DNA from: Caldilineaceae bacterium
GTDB taxonomy: Bacteria > Chloroflexota > Anaerolineae > Caldilineales > Caldilineaceae
Direction of reading: 5' to 3'
Assembly: GCA_022827195.1 (NCBI GenBank)
Contig: JAJDTL010000020.1
Location: 1-64,000, forward strand
DNA length: 64,000 nt
The notes beneath the pieces are model-generated. The model was not told where the DNA came from, did not search any database, and was given only the letters and a program-made list of their open reading frames with translations. Shown here one piece after another: positions 45,263-54,517 of this stretch. The position numbers were made by a program, and so were the translations under genes. Every line of letters begins with the position of its first letter. Position 1 is the stretch's first letter.

Positions 45263-46697
45263 CGGTGACTTCGATGGCCGCGCTCCTGAGCGTGTCGAGC
45301 TGGCGTTCGAGCCTGGCCACCGCGTCGGCGGGCAGGACCTGCGTGATCTCCTGCAGGCGGTCTTCGGCGACGGTCGGCAGGTCGAGCTCGTCGGCGTACT
45401 GGCGGTAGACCGACCAGAGCTGGTTGTTGCGGTCGTCGCGGGCCGCGGCCTCGATGCCGGCCGCAGTGAGCATCCAGGCGCCGTCGCGCGGCTGCGCCTG
45501 GCCGCGGGCCTGCAGCTGGCGCAGGCCGATCCCGGCGGTCGCGCCGCGCACGCCGAACAGGAAGGCCTCGGGCGCGGCGCTGTCGGCCGCACCGTGGTCG
45601 GTGGCGTAGTGGTAGAGGTCCTGCAGCATCGTCTGGGCGGCGAATCGGCGGCTGTCGCTGCGGCGGCGCAGCAGCGTCCATACGAGGCCCCGCCCCGGCG
45701 CGAACGCGAGCGAAACAACGACCAGCAGGAAAGCCACGACCACGATCAGGGGCCCGGTCGGGATGTCGGCGTCAACCGCGCTGACGATCGCGCCGGTGCT
45801 GCCGGCGAACGCGCCGAACACGGCCGAGAGAATGACCATCTGGCCCAGCTTGTTGGTCCACTGGCGCGCGGCAATGCCGGAAGCGATCAGCATCCCCACC
45901 ATCAGGATCACGCCGGCCAGCTGCAGGCCGAGCACGATCGCGACCACGATCAGGGTCGAAAGCAGCATGCTGAGCAGGTTGACGCGGAAGCCGCCGGCGC
46001 CGGCGAACTCGGCGTCAAAGGTGATCAGCTTGAACTCCTTCCAGAACAGTCCCAGTACGACAAATGAGACCGCGCCGACCACCGCGATCAGCTGCACGTC
46101 CCGCTCGACGATGGCGGCCGCCTGGCCGAAGATGAAGGTGTCCAAGCCGGCCTGGCTGGCATCCGGGCGCGCCTGGATGTAGACCAGCAACGCGATGCCG
46201 GCCGCGAACCAGGCCGCCAGCACGATGCCCATGGCGGCATCCTGCTTGATGCGCGTCGTGTTGGTCAGCAGACGGATGAAATAGACGCCCAGCCAGCTGG
46301 TAACGCCGGCGCCGACCAGCAGAACACCCAGGTCGCGCCCAACCAGCAGGAAGGCGAGCGCAACCCCCGGCAAGGCCGCGTGCGAAAGCGCGTCGCCGAG
46401 CAGGCTCTGCCGCCGCAGGACCGCGAAACAGCCCAGCACGCCGCTGACGACGCCAAGCAACGCACCGCCGAGAGCGACTGTCCTCAGCGTGTAATCGTAT
46501 TCCACACGCAGGAATAGCTGGCTGAAAGGCACAAAGAGCGCCGCCACCAGCGCGGTCGCCCCGATCAGCAGCCAAATACGCCGGTCCTCGGAGTTTTTAG
46601 TTTCTAGTTTTGCGTTTTTAGTTGTCAAATTTCCGCGTTGCAGTGGCTGGCTGTCGGTTGTCTGAACGACGGCTTTTCTGATCGGAGCGACGGACAT
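45255..46697 (-). CDS. Metal ABC transporter permease 1 (ABC-3 family) with C-terminal DtxR-like domain
   Basis: About 480 residues; ATG 46697 is used, though a GTG at 46724 is also in frame. After an odd hydrophilic N terminus (TTKNAKLETKN, encoded by a family A repeat) the ABC-3 core follows: FAVLRRQSLLGDALSHAALP, KEFKLITFDAEFAGAGGFRV and LQLAGVILMVGMLIASGIAA. Residues beyond ~330 form a cytoplasmic region with a winged helix and a DtxR-like metal/dimer helix (NNQLWSVYRQYADELDLP then DRLQEITQVLPADAVARLER). Fusion of both permeases to regulator-like domains is unusual. It pairs with permease 2 in one importer. Confidence 0.9.
   Translation of the reverse strand: MSVAPIRKAVVQTTDSQPLQRGNLTTKNAKLETKNSEDRRIWLLIGATALVAALFVPFSQLFLRVEYDYTLRTVALGGALLGVVSGVLGCFAVLRRQSLLGDALSHAALPGVALAFLLVGRDLGVLLVGAGVTSWLGVYFIRLLTNTTRIKQDAAMGIVLAAWFAAGIALLVYIQARPDASQAGLDTFIFGQAAAIVERDVQLIAVVGAVSFVVLGLFWKEFKLITFDAEFAGAGGFRVNLLSMLLSTLIVVAIVLGLQLAGVILMVGMLIASGIAARQWTNKLGQMVILSAVFGAFAGSTGAIVSAVDADIPTGPLIVVVAFLLVVVSLAFAPGRGLVWTLLRRRSDSRRFAAQTMLQDLYHYATDHGAADSAAPEAFLFGVRGATAGIGLRQLQARGQAQPRDGAWMLTAAGIEAAARDDRNNQLWSVYRQYADELDLPTVAEDRLQEITQVLPADAVARLERQLDTLRSAAIEVTDR
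46593..46637 (-). repeat. Family A repeat inside the 5' coding region of metal permease 1
   Basis: Plus-strand TTTTTAGTTTCTAGTTTTGC then GTTTTTAGTTGTCAAATTTC and CGCGTTGC. On the minus strand it encodes LTTKNAKLETKN of the permease N terminus, so the element has been captured by the reading frame or is the reason the true start is obscured. Confidence 0.6.
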
Positions 46698-46769
46698 GGA
46701 TCGCGGCGATGACTTGGATTCCACTCCAGTGAAGCGGTCCAGCCAATCACCGCCTCATCTGCCGGACCC

Positions 46770-46808
46770 ACAACTAAAAACCAAAAACCAAAAACTGAAA
46801 ACTATAAC
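46770..46808 (-). repeat. Intergenic repeat, family A, before metal permease 1
   Basis: Plus-strand CAACTAAAAACCAAAAACCA then AAAACTGAAAACTATAACTC, the complement of the AGTTTTCAGTTTTTGG type, in the gap between the ATPase stop and permease 1. Confidence 0.6.
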
Positions 46809-47725
46809 TCCTCCCTGCCGGCGATCCGCTGCGCATCCTCCAAATAAGCAACGCGCCCGCCGTAGGTCTGCCGCAAATTGTCTGCCGTGAAGGTCTCCGC
46901 GATCGGGCCGCTGGCAACCACCTCGACATTGAGAAGGGTGACCCAATCGAAATACTCGGCCGCGGTCTGCAGATCATGGTGGACCACGACAACCGTCTTG
47001 CCGCGTGCGAGCAGCTCGCGCAGAATTGTGATGATGGCGCGCTCGGTCACTGCGTCGACCGCGGCAAACGGCTCGTCCATCAAATAGATGCGCGCGTCCT
47101 GCACCAGCGCGCGCGCCAAAAAGGTGCGCTGCTGCTGGCCGCCGGAAAGCTGGCTGATCTGGCGCTCGGCCAGATCCTGCATGCCGACCTGCTCCAGCGC
47201 GTGCATGGCCGCCGCCTGCTCCTTCTGCCCGGGTCGGCGCATCCAGCCGAGCCGGCCGTACAGGCCCATCGTGACGACGTCGAGCACCGTGGTCGGGAAG
47301 TCCCAGTCGACGCTGCCGCGCTGCGGCACGTAGCCGACCAGGCCGCGCACCTGTTCGTACGGCTGGCCGTAAAACTGGACCGTGCCCGCCGCGCGCGGAA
47401 TGAGCTTGAGCGCGGCCTTGATCAGCGTGCTCTTGCCCGCGCCGTTCGGGCCGATGATCGCCATCAGCACGCCCTCGGGCACGCGCAGGTCGATGTCCCA
47501 GATCGCGGGCCTGCTGTTGTAGGCCACGGTCAGATCGTCGATCTCCAGGGCAGTTGACGCGGTGTCGCGCGCAGCGCCGCCGCGCGCTTCCCGTGCAGGC
47601 GCAGCGTCAGCCTCTCGAAAATCGATCCCGTTTCGGATACCCACCGCACTGCGCTCCTTCAAAGGCAGCTCCTGCCCGCCGCGCCGGCGCCGCGCCGCCC
47701 GTCTCCGCCTCACCCGCTCCCGCAC
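46802..47725 (-). CDS. Metal ABC transporter ATP-binding protein (ZnuC/MntA type)
   Basis: 307 residues, with an extra basic ~60-residue N terminus before the ABC domain ([20 protein letters not shown]). Walker A is [18 protein letters not shown]-loop [15 protein letters not shown], signature [16 protein letters not shown], Walker [14 protein letters not shown] and the switch histidine [20 protein letters not shown] is typical for Mn/Zn importers. The start overlaps the end of the binding-protein gene by 16 bp; a later internal start is possible. It energises the two permeases downstream. Confidence 0.94.
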   Translation of the reverse strand: MRERVRRRRAARRRRGGQELPLKERSAVGIRNGIDFREADAAPAREARGGAARDTASTALEIDDLTVAYNSRPAIWDIDLRVPEGVLMAIIGPNGAGKSTLIKAALKLIPRAAGTVQFYGQPYEQVRGLVGYVPQRGSVDWDFPTTVLDVVTMGLYGRLGWMRRPGQKEQAAAMHALEQVGMQDLAERQISQLSGGQQQRTFLARALVQDARIYLMDEPFAAVDAVTERAIITILRELLARGKTVVVVHHDLQTAAEYFDWVTLLNVEVVASGPIAETFTADNLRQTYGGRVAYLEDAQRIAGREEL

Positions 47726-48855
47726 TCAACCTCCAGCAGCTCCTGCGGCGGCTCGATCCCGATCGCCTGCGGCCAGTCGGGAATGCGCGCGCCCGCGCCC
47801 GCGCAACGGTAGGACTGCAAAATCGTCAACACGTTCTCCGCGATCATGCCGATGTAGGTGCCGCCAAAAGTGCCTGGCATCCCCATCGCGTCCGAATAGA
47901 GCTCGCGCACGCCCACGCGCGCCGCGCCGCCGCCGGCCACAATCGCCGCCTGCACCGCCTCGATCGTGTTCGGCGGAATGCTGCTCTCGACGAACAGGAC
48001 CGGAATGCCCTGCTCGATGACGAACTGGACCGTCTCCTGGATGTCGCGCACGCCGGCCTCATCCTCGGTGCTGATCCCCTGGATGGCGGTCATCTTCCAG
48101 CCGAACGCCGAACCGAAATACTGGAAGGCGTCGTGCGAAGTGACGAGGTAGCGTTGGCCTTCCGCAACCGAGCGCATGCCTTCGTCCGCCCAGGCAAAGA
48201 GCGCCTGCAACTGCGTGCGATAGAGTTCGGCGTTGGCGACATAGGCATCGGCATTGTCCGGGTCGAGTTCCGCCAGCGTCTGCGCAAGGTCCGTCACGGT
48301 CAGCTCCCAGTTGCGCGGGTCGAACCAGAAATGCGGGTCGTCGGTGCCGGCCTGGTACTGCTCGGTGACAAAGCCGCCGATGACGTATCCCGCATCCTTG
48401 ACCGGCTGCGAAAGCGCGTAGACCAGCGTGCCCTGCTCGCGCAGGGCCGCGAAGACGGCGTCGAACTGCCCCTCGAGATGTAGGCCGCTGTAGATCACCA
48501 TGTCGGCCCGGTTCATCGCCCGGATGTCCGACTCGGTCGGCTGGTAAAGGTGCGGGTCGACACCGGCCCCCATCAGCGGCGTGATCTCGATGCCGTCGAC
48601 GCCTGCAGACAGGATGGCGGACAGGTCGCTCGCCTGGGTCGTCGTGGCGACAATGTGAAAGGTTCCGTCGGCGCGCACGTCTGCGGACGCGGCCGCGCCC
48701 GGCGCGGCCGGCTGCGTCGGCGCAGCGTCGGTATTCGCGCTCGCGTCCGGTGGGGCCGGCCCTTCCTCCTGCCCGCAAGCAGCGGCAAGAAGCATGATTA
48801 CAAAAAGCAGGGCAGCAACGCGTATTGCTTCCCTGACGTTGAATCGAGCAGCCAT
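47710..48855 (-). CDS. Metal-binding lipoprotein of ABC importer (ZnuA/TroA family)
   Basis: 381 residues. Lipobox LLAAAC (C27) then an Ala/Pro-rich linker. Metal ligands of cluster A-I proteins are H102 (GVDPHLYQP), H175 (DDPHFWFD) and H241 ([12 protein letters not shown]), with an acidic fourth ligand expected in ELYSDAMG. Three histidines favour Zn or a TroA-like Zn/Mn site over the His2-Glu-Asp of Mn-only proteins. [20 protein letters not shown] is the family's conserved helix. It is the first gene of the operon behind the regulated-looking promoter. Confidence 0.93.
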   Translation of the reverse strand: MAARFNVREAIRVAALLFVIMLLAAACGQEEGPAPPDASANTDAAPTQPAAPGAAASADVRADGTFHIVATTTQASDLSAILSAGVDGIEITPLMGAGVDPHLYQPTESDIRAMNRADMVIYSGLHLEGQFDAVFAALREQGTLVYALSQPVKDAGYVIGGFVTEQYQAGTDDPHFWFDPRNWELTVTDLAQTLAELDPDNADAYVANAELYRTQLQALFAWADEGMRSVAEGQRYLVTSHDAFQYFGSAFGWKMTAIQGISTEDEAGVRDIQETVQFVIEQGIPVLFVESSIPPNTIEAVQAAIVAGGGAARVGVRELYSDAMGMPGTFGGTYIGMIAENVLTILQSYRCAGAGARIPDWPQAIGIEPPQELLEVECGSG

Positions 48856-48918
48856 CGTGAGTATCTATCCTCCAGAATTAGCGTTTCCGCGAACGGGCAA
48901 TTTCTATCCGCAAGAAAA

Positions 48919-48975
48919 ATTTTTAGTCATGGCTAAATTCAAAGTAAGGATAGCCTAACTGTCTGCATCTGTCAA
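48919..48975 (-). promoter_or_regulatory. Promoter with overlapping DtxR/MntR-like dyads for the metal ABC operon
   Basis: On the minus strand, TTGACA (48975-48970), 17 bp, TATCCT (48952-48947). The -10 lies within TTAGGCTATCCTTA, an imperfect dyad like DtxR-family sites. About 10 bp further downstream is AATTTAGCCATGACTAAAAA (dyad TTTAG/CTAAA, plus strand 48922-48937). Both sites share TTAG..C and end TA-rich. Repressor binding would block initiation when metal is plentiful. No regulator gene of this family is linked except the permease-fused domains. Confidence 0.6.
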
Positions 48976-49043
48976 GGGTTTTCTGGAAGTAAAATTGAGG
49001 ATTGCGAAACGAAACGTGGATGTGAGGAAGGCTGGGACCGGGT

Positions 49044-50405
49044 TCAATCGTCCGGCCGCCCATCAGAGGTACCTTCAGAAGCCCCACCGAACCATACCAG
49101 CGCCCCGCCCACAAACGGCAACCCCAGCGCCAGCAAATTGATCCCCGGCCAGCTCTCCGTCGGCAGGCCCCGCAGCGTCAGCGTCGCCAGGCCGAAACAG
49201 ACCAGGGCGCAGCCGAGCAGCAGCTGCCACGCCGGCGGCGCCCCGCCGCGCCGCGTCATGCCAATCCGCTCAAAGCGGGTGAATAACGCGACCAATGGCG
49301 CCAATACGATCGCGATCGCCGCAAACCACAGCGGGCGGGTGAGCCACCAGGCCGCCGTGCCGGGAACAAAGGCGATCCCGACCTTCGTTATCATCGCCAT
49401 CGCGGTCACGACCAGCAGCGCGGTAACGTGCCACAGGAAGATCGTCATGATCATGCCGTTGATCAGCACCGTCGCCGTCCACACAACGCCGCGCCCCAGC
49501 AGCCGCCGCGCCGGCCCCTCCAACGCCAGCAGCAGGCCGCCCTGAAAGACGCCCAGCGCCAGCAATGTAACCCTGGGCGGCAGGCTGTTGCTGACCTCCT
49601 CCCCGCGCACCGAAACCATGCTGATCTGATACGGGCCGAGCGAGACCAGCGCGATCAGAACCGCGATGCCGCCCGCAGCCCACAGCAGACAACGCTGCGG
49701 GTTGCCCAAGCCCCCCGCCTGCCACGCGTAGCCGAGCTGGTGCACCGCCAGCCACACGAAGAGATAGTTGAGCCAGCCGAGCAGACCCCAACCCGCGCCC
49801 AGCGCCAGCAGGTCGACCAGCGCGGCCGCCCCCGCCAGCGCCCAGAACGATGCCATGCCGTAGCGCCGCCATGCACGGTGCGAAAGCGGCACGAGCAGCA
49901 CCACAACGATGTAGACCACCAGGAACCAGGCCGGCAGCAGCGCGAATTGCGAGGCAATCCGCAGCATAAAGCTCTCCGCGTAAAATCTGTAGCTTCCGAA
50001 ACTGATGTTGCCCGTGGCCCCTAGCCCGATCAACGTCCAAACCGCCAGAACCGGCAGGACCGGAACCACCAGACGCCGCAGCCGGCCGGCCAGCCAGGAG
50101 GCATATCCCTCCCCCCGCCCCTCGGCCGACTGCCAGCCAAGTCCGTTGACATAACCGCCGACGAGAAAGAAGACCGGCATCACCTGAAAGAGCCACGTTA
50201 GCAAGTGCGCCTGGGGAACGGCCGAGAGCGAATCCGTGATGATGATGTGCTCGCCTTCTTCGACAAAAACCGCGACCGCCAGCCAGTGGCCGATCATCAC
50301 CAGGCAGATCGAGACGGCGCGCAAAAAATCGACGTAGCGGTTGCGCTGCGCCGGCGTCTGTGCCGCGATGCGGGCAGCCTCGGACCAGAGGAAGAGCTCT
50401 ACGAT
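49044..50405 (-). CDS. Membrane acyltransferase (acyltransferase 3 family), non-canonical start
   Basis: At least 426 residues with ~10 hydrophobic segments. The family start RYVDFLRAVSICLVMIGHW is visible, but its first half lies upstream of TTG 50324, the only usual start. The frame stays open to ~50440 without ATG, GTG or TTG. AAGGAG (50414-50409) precedes ATCGTAGAGC, so ATC at 50405 may start translation or be a mutated ATG. Other motifs: MPVFFLVGGYVNGLGW and AWFLVVYIVVVLLVPL. Such proteins O-acylate cell-surface or secreted sugars. The substrate is unknown. Confidence 0.75.
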   Translation of the reverse strand: MVELFLWSEAARIAAQTPAQRNRYVDFLRAVSICLVMIGHWLAVAVFVEEGEHIIITDSLSAVPQAHLLTWLFQVMPVFFLVGGYVNGLGWQSAEGRGEGYASWLAGRLRRLVVPVLPVLAVWTLIGLGATGNISFGSYRFYAESFMLRIASQFALLPAWFLVVYIVVVLLVPLSHRAWRRYGMASFWALAGAAALVDLLALGAGWGLLGWLNYLFVWLAVHQLGYAWQAGGLGNPQRCLLWAAGGIAVLIALVSLGPYQISMVSVRGEEVSNSLPPRVTLLALGVFQGGLLLALEGPARRLLGRGVVWTATVLINGMIMTIFLWHVTALLVVTAMAMITKVGIAFVPGTAAWWLTRPLWFAAIAIVLAPLVALFTRFERIGMTRRGGAPPAWQLLLGCALVCFGLATLTLRGLPTESWPGINLLALGLPFVGGALVWFGGASEGTSDGRPDD

Positions 50406-50490
50406 GGTCTCCTTCGGGGAAACGAAGCGTGAGGCGTTGCGCCTCTACGCCACTTATTCTGCTCACAAGGGGGTGTTCCTGCAATCCGCC

Positions 50491-51393
50491 TCAGTTCTGC
50501 CGGCCCCGAAGCCGCGGGTCCAGCACGTCGCGCAGCCAGTCGCCCAACAGGTTCGCACCCAGCACCACCAGCATGATCGCCAGCGCCGGAAAGACGCTCG
50601 GATACCACGCCGTCGTCACGAAATCGCGCGCGTCCGCCACCATCTTGCCCCAGGTCGGGATCAGCGTCGAAACGCCGAACCCGAGAAAGCTCAGCGCCGA
50701 CTCCGTCAGGATCATCGAGCCGAACGACAGCGTGGCCGCCACGATCACCGGCGCCACCGCATTCGGCAGAATGTGGCGGAACATGATGCGCGCGTCGCCC
50801 GCCCCGATCGCGCGCGCCGCCTCCACAAAGTCCCGCTCGCGAATGCTCAGCACCTCGCCGCGGATCAACCGCGCATAACCGACCCACGCGCCGATCCCCA
50901 AAAAGAGGATGATGTTCAGCAGCCCCCCGCCGATGAAAGCGACCGCCGCGATCAGCAGCACCAGGAAAGGGATCGCCGTCTGCGTATCCGCCACCCGCAT
51001 GATGATGTCGCCCGCCAGCCCGCCGCGATAGCCTGCGATCAGCCCCATCACAATGCCGGTGGCGATGCCGACGATCGTCGCCGTCGAACCCACCAGCAGC
51101 GAGATGCGCGACCCCACCAGCACGCGGCTGAACACGTCGCGGCCGATGTTGTCCGTCCCCATCAGGCCCGCACCGTTCTCACTGTCGAGCCAGACCGGCT
51201 TGGCAAAGGGCTTGCCCAGATCGATCGCGATCGGGTCCTTCGGCGCCAGCATCGGCCCGAAAATCGCCATGAACGCGAAACCGGCCAAGAGCGCGCCGCC
51301 GACAATCCCCTGGCGGTGCTTCCACGCCTCAGCCCACGTGAACGTCGTCCGTTTGCGGCTGGCAAGTTCCTGCTGTGCAAGCAAAGTAGCCAT
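50491..51393 (-). CDS. ABC transporter permease, DppC type (second importer)
   Basis: 300 residues, normal length. The N-terminal cytoplasmic segment and helix 1 are followed by LMGTDNIGRDVFSRVLVGSRISLLVG. The EAA loop reads AARAIGAGDARIMFRHILPNA and the C terminus LGDWLRDVLDPRLRG. It forms the peptide/solute channel with the DppB-type gene 12 bp upstream. It is the third gene of a binding protein-DppB-DppC operon. No ATPase gene follows; the next gene is the acyltransferase. Confidence 0.93.
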   Translation of the reverse strand: MATLLAQQELASRKRTTFTWAEAWKHRQGIVGGALLAGFAFMAIFGPMLAPKDPIAIDLGKPFAKPVWLDSENGAGLMGTDNIGRDVFSRVLVGSRISLLVGSTATIVGIATGIVMGLIAGYRGGLAGDIIMRVADTQTAIPFLVLLIAAVAFIGGGLLNIILFLGIGAWVGYARLIRGEVLSIRERDFVEAARAIGAGDARIMFRHILPNAVAPVIVAATLSFGSMILTESALSFLGFGVSTLIPTWGKMVADARDFVTTAWYPSVFPALAIMLVVLGANLLGDWLRDVLDPRLRGRQN

Positions 51394-51405
51394 CTGTCCT
51401 AATAG

Positions 51406-52341
51406 CTAGCGGTGGCGGACCCGTGGATCAACCATTACATAAACCAGATCCATAACCAGAAACGTAACAACCGTTAGAACCGAGAATAAAATAACGTCAA
51501 GAAAAACCACCGGATAGTCCCGCGCCATAACCGACTGCGCCATCAGATTCCCCACCCCCGGCCACGAAAAAACGACCTCGACAACCACCACCGTCCCAAT
51601 CAAATGCGGCAGCGACGACAACGTCACCGTGATCACCGACAGGCTGCCGTTGCGCAGCGCATGCCCGAATATCACCGCCCGCTCCGACAGACCCTTGGCA
51701 CGCGCCGTCCGCACATAGTCCTGCCCCAGCGCCTCCAACATGCCCGAACGCGCAATGCGCGCCACCGTCGCAATCAGCCCCGTCGACAGCGTCACCGCCG
51801 GCAGCACCAGGTGCTTCCACGTGCCCACACCCGACGTCGGCAACAGCCGCAGCTGCACCGAAAATATTAAAATCAATATGATCGCCAGAAAGAACTGCGG
51901 CGTCACGATCCCCAGCACCGCACCCATCGTCGCCGCCGTGTCGATCATCGTCCCGCGCCGCAGCGCGGCCACGATGCCCAGCGGCAGCCCCAACGCAATC
52001 CCCAGCACCAACGCCGCCGCACCCAACCGCAGACTGTTCGGCAGCCGCTCGAAGATCACCGTCGTCGTCGGCACACCGTATCGGAACGAGTAGCCGAAAT
52101 CGAACTGCAGCGTCCGCTGCCAGAAGACGAAGTACTGGATGATCGGATGCTTGTCCAGCCCCATCTTGCGCCGGATCTCCTGGTACTCCTCCTGGATATC
52201 CTCAGGCGAGCGGTTCGGGTCCAGGTTGACGCCGAGGCTGGCGGGATCTCCGGACACGCGGATCAGGAAAAAGACCAGCGTGACCACCAGCAATATCACA
52301 AGGACCGCCTGCAGCAGACGGCGGATGACAAAGGCTCTCAT
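51406..52341 (-). CDS. ABC transporter permease, DppB type (second importer)
   Basis: 311 residues. FVIRRLLQAVLVILLVVTLV then FFLIRVSGDPA is the first helix with the conserved GDPA. The EAA loop is ARAKGLSERAVIFGHALRNGS, and the end VMDLVYVMVDPRVRHR is standard. It is functionally linked to the binding protein and DppC neighbours. The sequence differs clearly from the 15-kb DppB, so the two importers are separate lineages. Confidence 0.93.
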   Translation of the reverse strand: MRAFVIRRLLQAVLVILLVVTLVFFLIRVSGDPASLGVNLDPNRSPEDIQEEYQEIRRKMGLDKHPIIQYFVFWQRTLQFDFGYSFRYGVPTTTVIFERLPNSLRLGAAALVLGIALGLPLGIVAALRRGTMIDTAATMGAVLGIVTPQFFLAIILILIFSVQLRLLPTSGVGTWKHLVLPAVTLSTGLIATVARIARSGMLEALGQDYVRTARAKGLSERAVIFGHALRNGSLSVITVTLSSLPHLIGTVVVVEVVFSWPGVGNLMAQSVMARDYPVVFLDVILFSVLTVVTFLVMDLVYVMVDPRVRHR

Positions 52342-52414
52342 GCCAGGTTACCTGCGAGAAAAGAGGAGTGAGGACAAGACGCCCCACTCCCCTTCGCTCA
52401 CTCTACAGTTCTCG

Positions 52415-53977
52415 CTATTCCGTCGGGATAAGGATCTCGAAGGACCTGCTGAAACTCAGCTCCGGCAGGTTCGGGGCCAGCGCATACAGCGCCGGGATCG
52501 TGTAGGCGTGCACCGCCTGCGCATTGTCGCAGATGTAGGCCGCGATATCCTTGACAACCTGCTCGCGCTCGACCGGGTCGCCGATCGTGCGCTTGGCGGC
52601 CGCCATCTCAAGGAACGCCGGGTCCGGCGCGGTATCGCCCACAGGACCCCACATCGAGGTCGTGTTGTCGGCCAGATACCAGTTGAGACCGATATTCATG
52701 ATCGGCGGCAGCGTCTGGTCGATCAGCTCCTGCAGCCACACCGAGGACTCGGGATACTCCATCTCGACCGTGATGCCGACCTGCGCCCACTGCGCCGCCA
52801 GCGCATCCATGAAGGTGCGGTCGCGGAAGTAGCGGCCGGTCGTGGCCGAACCCGTGATGGTGAAGCCGTCGGGATAGCCGGCCTCCGCCAGCAGCGCCTT
52901 CGCCTTCTCCGGGTCGTACGGATAGCTCTGCACGTCCGGGTTGTAGCCGAAGCCGCCCGGCGCCACGATCTGGCACTCAAGCTTCGTGCCGTAACCGCCC
53001 GCAATCGTGCCGTACATGCCGTCCAGGTCGAGCGCATAGAGCATCGCCTGGCGCACGCGCACGTCCGACAACTGCTCGTTGCGGCCGTAGATGTTGAGGC
53101 CGACATACATGCTCTGCATGCTGTCGCCGGCGTAGAGCTCGAAGCCTTCGGCAGTCAGGCTGTCGACCTGGTCCGGGGGCACGTGCGCAGCGATGTGGAT
53201 CTCACCGCTCTGCAGCGCGGCCACCCGCACCGCCGCCTCCGGCATGTGGCGGAAGGTCACCTTCTCGATCACCGGCACGCCCTCCGGGTGCGCCTCCCAG
53301 CGCTCCAGCGTAATGTAGCTGTCCCGCTGCCACGACGAGAACTTGTACGGGCCGGTGCCGACCGGCTCCTCGATGTAGCCGTCCAGCCCGACCGCCTCCA
53401 GATGGTCCGGCGCCAGCGGCATGTGGTTCGCAAACAGGTTCGCCCAGCGATCGATCGGCTCGATCAGGGTGAACTCCATCGTGTAGTCGTCGATCACCTC
53501 GTACGACTCGAAATCGTTCAGCTGGCGGAAGGACCAGGTGAACTTCTGCGGCTCCGCCGCAAGCAGCAGCTCGAAGCTCTTGGCCAGCCCAGGCGCCGTC
53601 AGCTTCTCGCCGTTGTGGAACTCGATGCCCTCCGTGATCACGATGCGCACCGTCACGTCGTCGACCAGCTCCATCGAATCGAGTAGCACCGGGTCGATCG
53701 CGCCCGTCTCCTCGTTCAGCTCCGCCAGCGTCTCGTACAGCAGCTTCGAGAAGATGCGCGACTGCAGCGAGGGCACCGTATTGCCGACCAGCGTCACAGG
53801 CAGCGCGCCCATGCCGATGATCATCTCATCCGGGTAGCCTTCCCCGGCCATTTCGTCCATATCGCCGGCGGGCATATCGGCCGCGCCGCCCGTGTCGGCC
53901 GCAACACAGCCGGACATGACGAGCAGCGCCAGCAAGGCCGCCAGAATCCAGACACGTGAAAACCTTCTACCAGCCAT
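52415..53977 (-). CDS. ABC transporter substrate-binding lipoprotein (SBP_bac_5), second importer
   Basis: 520 residues. Sec lipoprotein signal WILAALLALLVMSGC, then family 5 features: YETLAELNEETGAIDPVLLD, VRIVITEGIEFHNGEKLTA and VRQAMLYALDLDGM. It lacks the Tat pattern of the 13-kb protein. ATG is preceded by AGGAGAAC on the minus strand. The 73-bp gap before the permeases contains GGAGTG (52365-52370) and CACTCC (52385-52390), which could form a stem that favours expression of the binding protein. The ligand is unknown: peptide, oligosaccharide or glycoside. Confidence 0.93.
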   Translation of the reverse strand: MAGRRFSRVWILAALLALLVMSGCVAADTGGAADMPAGDMDEMAGEGYPDEMIIGMGALPVTLVGNTVPSLQSRIFSKLLYETLAELNEETGAIDPVLLDSMELVDDVTVRIVITEGIEFHNGEKLTAPGLAKSFELLLAAEPQKFTWSFRQLNDFESYEVIDDYTMEFTLIEPIDRWANLFANHMPLAPDHLEAVGLDGYIEEPVGTGPYKFSSWQRDSYITLERWEAHPEGVPVIEKVTFRHMPEAAVRVAALQSGEIHIAAHVPPDQVDSLTAEGFELYAGDSMQSMYVGLNIYGRNEQLSDVRVRQAMLYALDLDGMYGTIAGGYGTKLECQIVAPGGFGYNPDVQSYPYDPEKAKALLAEAGYPDGFTITGSATTGRYFRDRTFMDALAAQWAQVGITVEMEYPESSVWLQELIDQTLPPIMNIGLNWYLADNTTSMWGPVGDTAPDPAFLEMAAAKRTIGDPVEREQVVKDIAAYICDNAQAVHAYTIPALYALAPNLPELSFSRSFEILIPTE

Positions 53978-54152
53978 TCTGTTCTCCTGTGCTTTTGTGA
54001 TGAGGTTGAGTTGAATATGGGTACAGTTCGGGTGAACTGCCTACCACCGCGGCAAAAACAGTGCACAGTCTACACGAAGAGCGCGGAATATGCACATTTC
54101 AGCGGTGGTGGGATGGGGCTAAGGGGAGGAATAGGCGACGGCGACGGGCAGA

Positions 54153-54395
54153 TCAGAGGGCTGCCGGCGGCGTTGCGGCGTGGGCGGGGCCGGCGCCTGC
54201 TGCGGGGCGCGCCTGGGACGGCAGCACAGTGGCGATGGCGACCGCGCTGCCGTCGAGCGAGATGAACTCCACGACAAGGGCTGCCTGTCCGGGGTGGATG
54301 TGGATTACGGTCCCGACATCGCCCGGCTTCAGCTCTTCTCCTTCGTCGCCGGTCAGAGCGGCGGTGAGCACGATCTGTTCGTGTTCGTTGAACAC
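54153..54395 (-). CDS. DUF4926 domain protein
   Basis: 80 residues from GTG 54395, with AGGAGGCGAGAG upstream on the minus strand. FNEHEQIVLTAALTGDEGEE then LKPGDVGTVIHIHPGQAALV and VEFISLDGSAVAIATV match the small SH3-like DUF4926 fold (LxxGDxGTVVxVxxxGxAxxVEF). The family often sits beside DUF6883 proteins in pairs suspected to be toxin/immunity or regulatory, but no partner is visible here. The last ~15 residues are Ala/Pro-rich and probably beyond the domain. Confidence 0.75.
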   Translation of the reverse strand: MFNEHEQIVLTAALTGDEGEELKPGDVGTVIHIHPGQAALVVEFISLDGSAVAIATVLPSQARPAAGAGPAHAATPPAAL

Positions 54396-54517
54396 CTCTC
54401 GCCTCCTGCGCGTTCATCCTTCCCGTTCTGCGAAATCGGAGCAGCGCGTACCGGCTGCGTTCAACCTGGTCCATGGTACCGCCGCTGGGCGGTGGATGAC
54501 GAAGCGGCCGGGCGCAG

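Noticed and set aside
50431..50446. GAGGCG-TTG-CGCCTC hairpin as a terminator
   Set aside because: Only 6 bp and no T-run on either strand; it lies in the leader of the acyltransferase gene.
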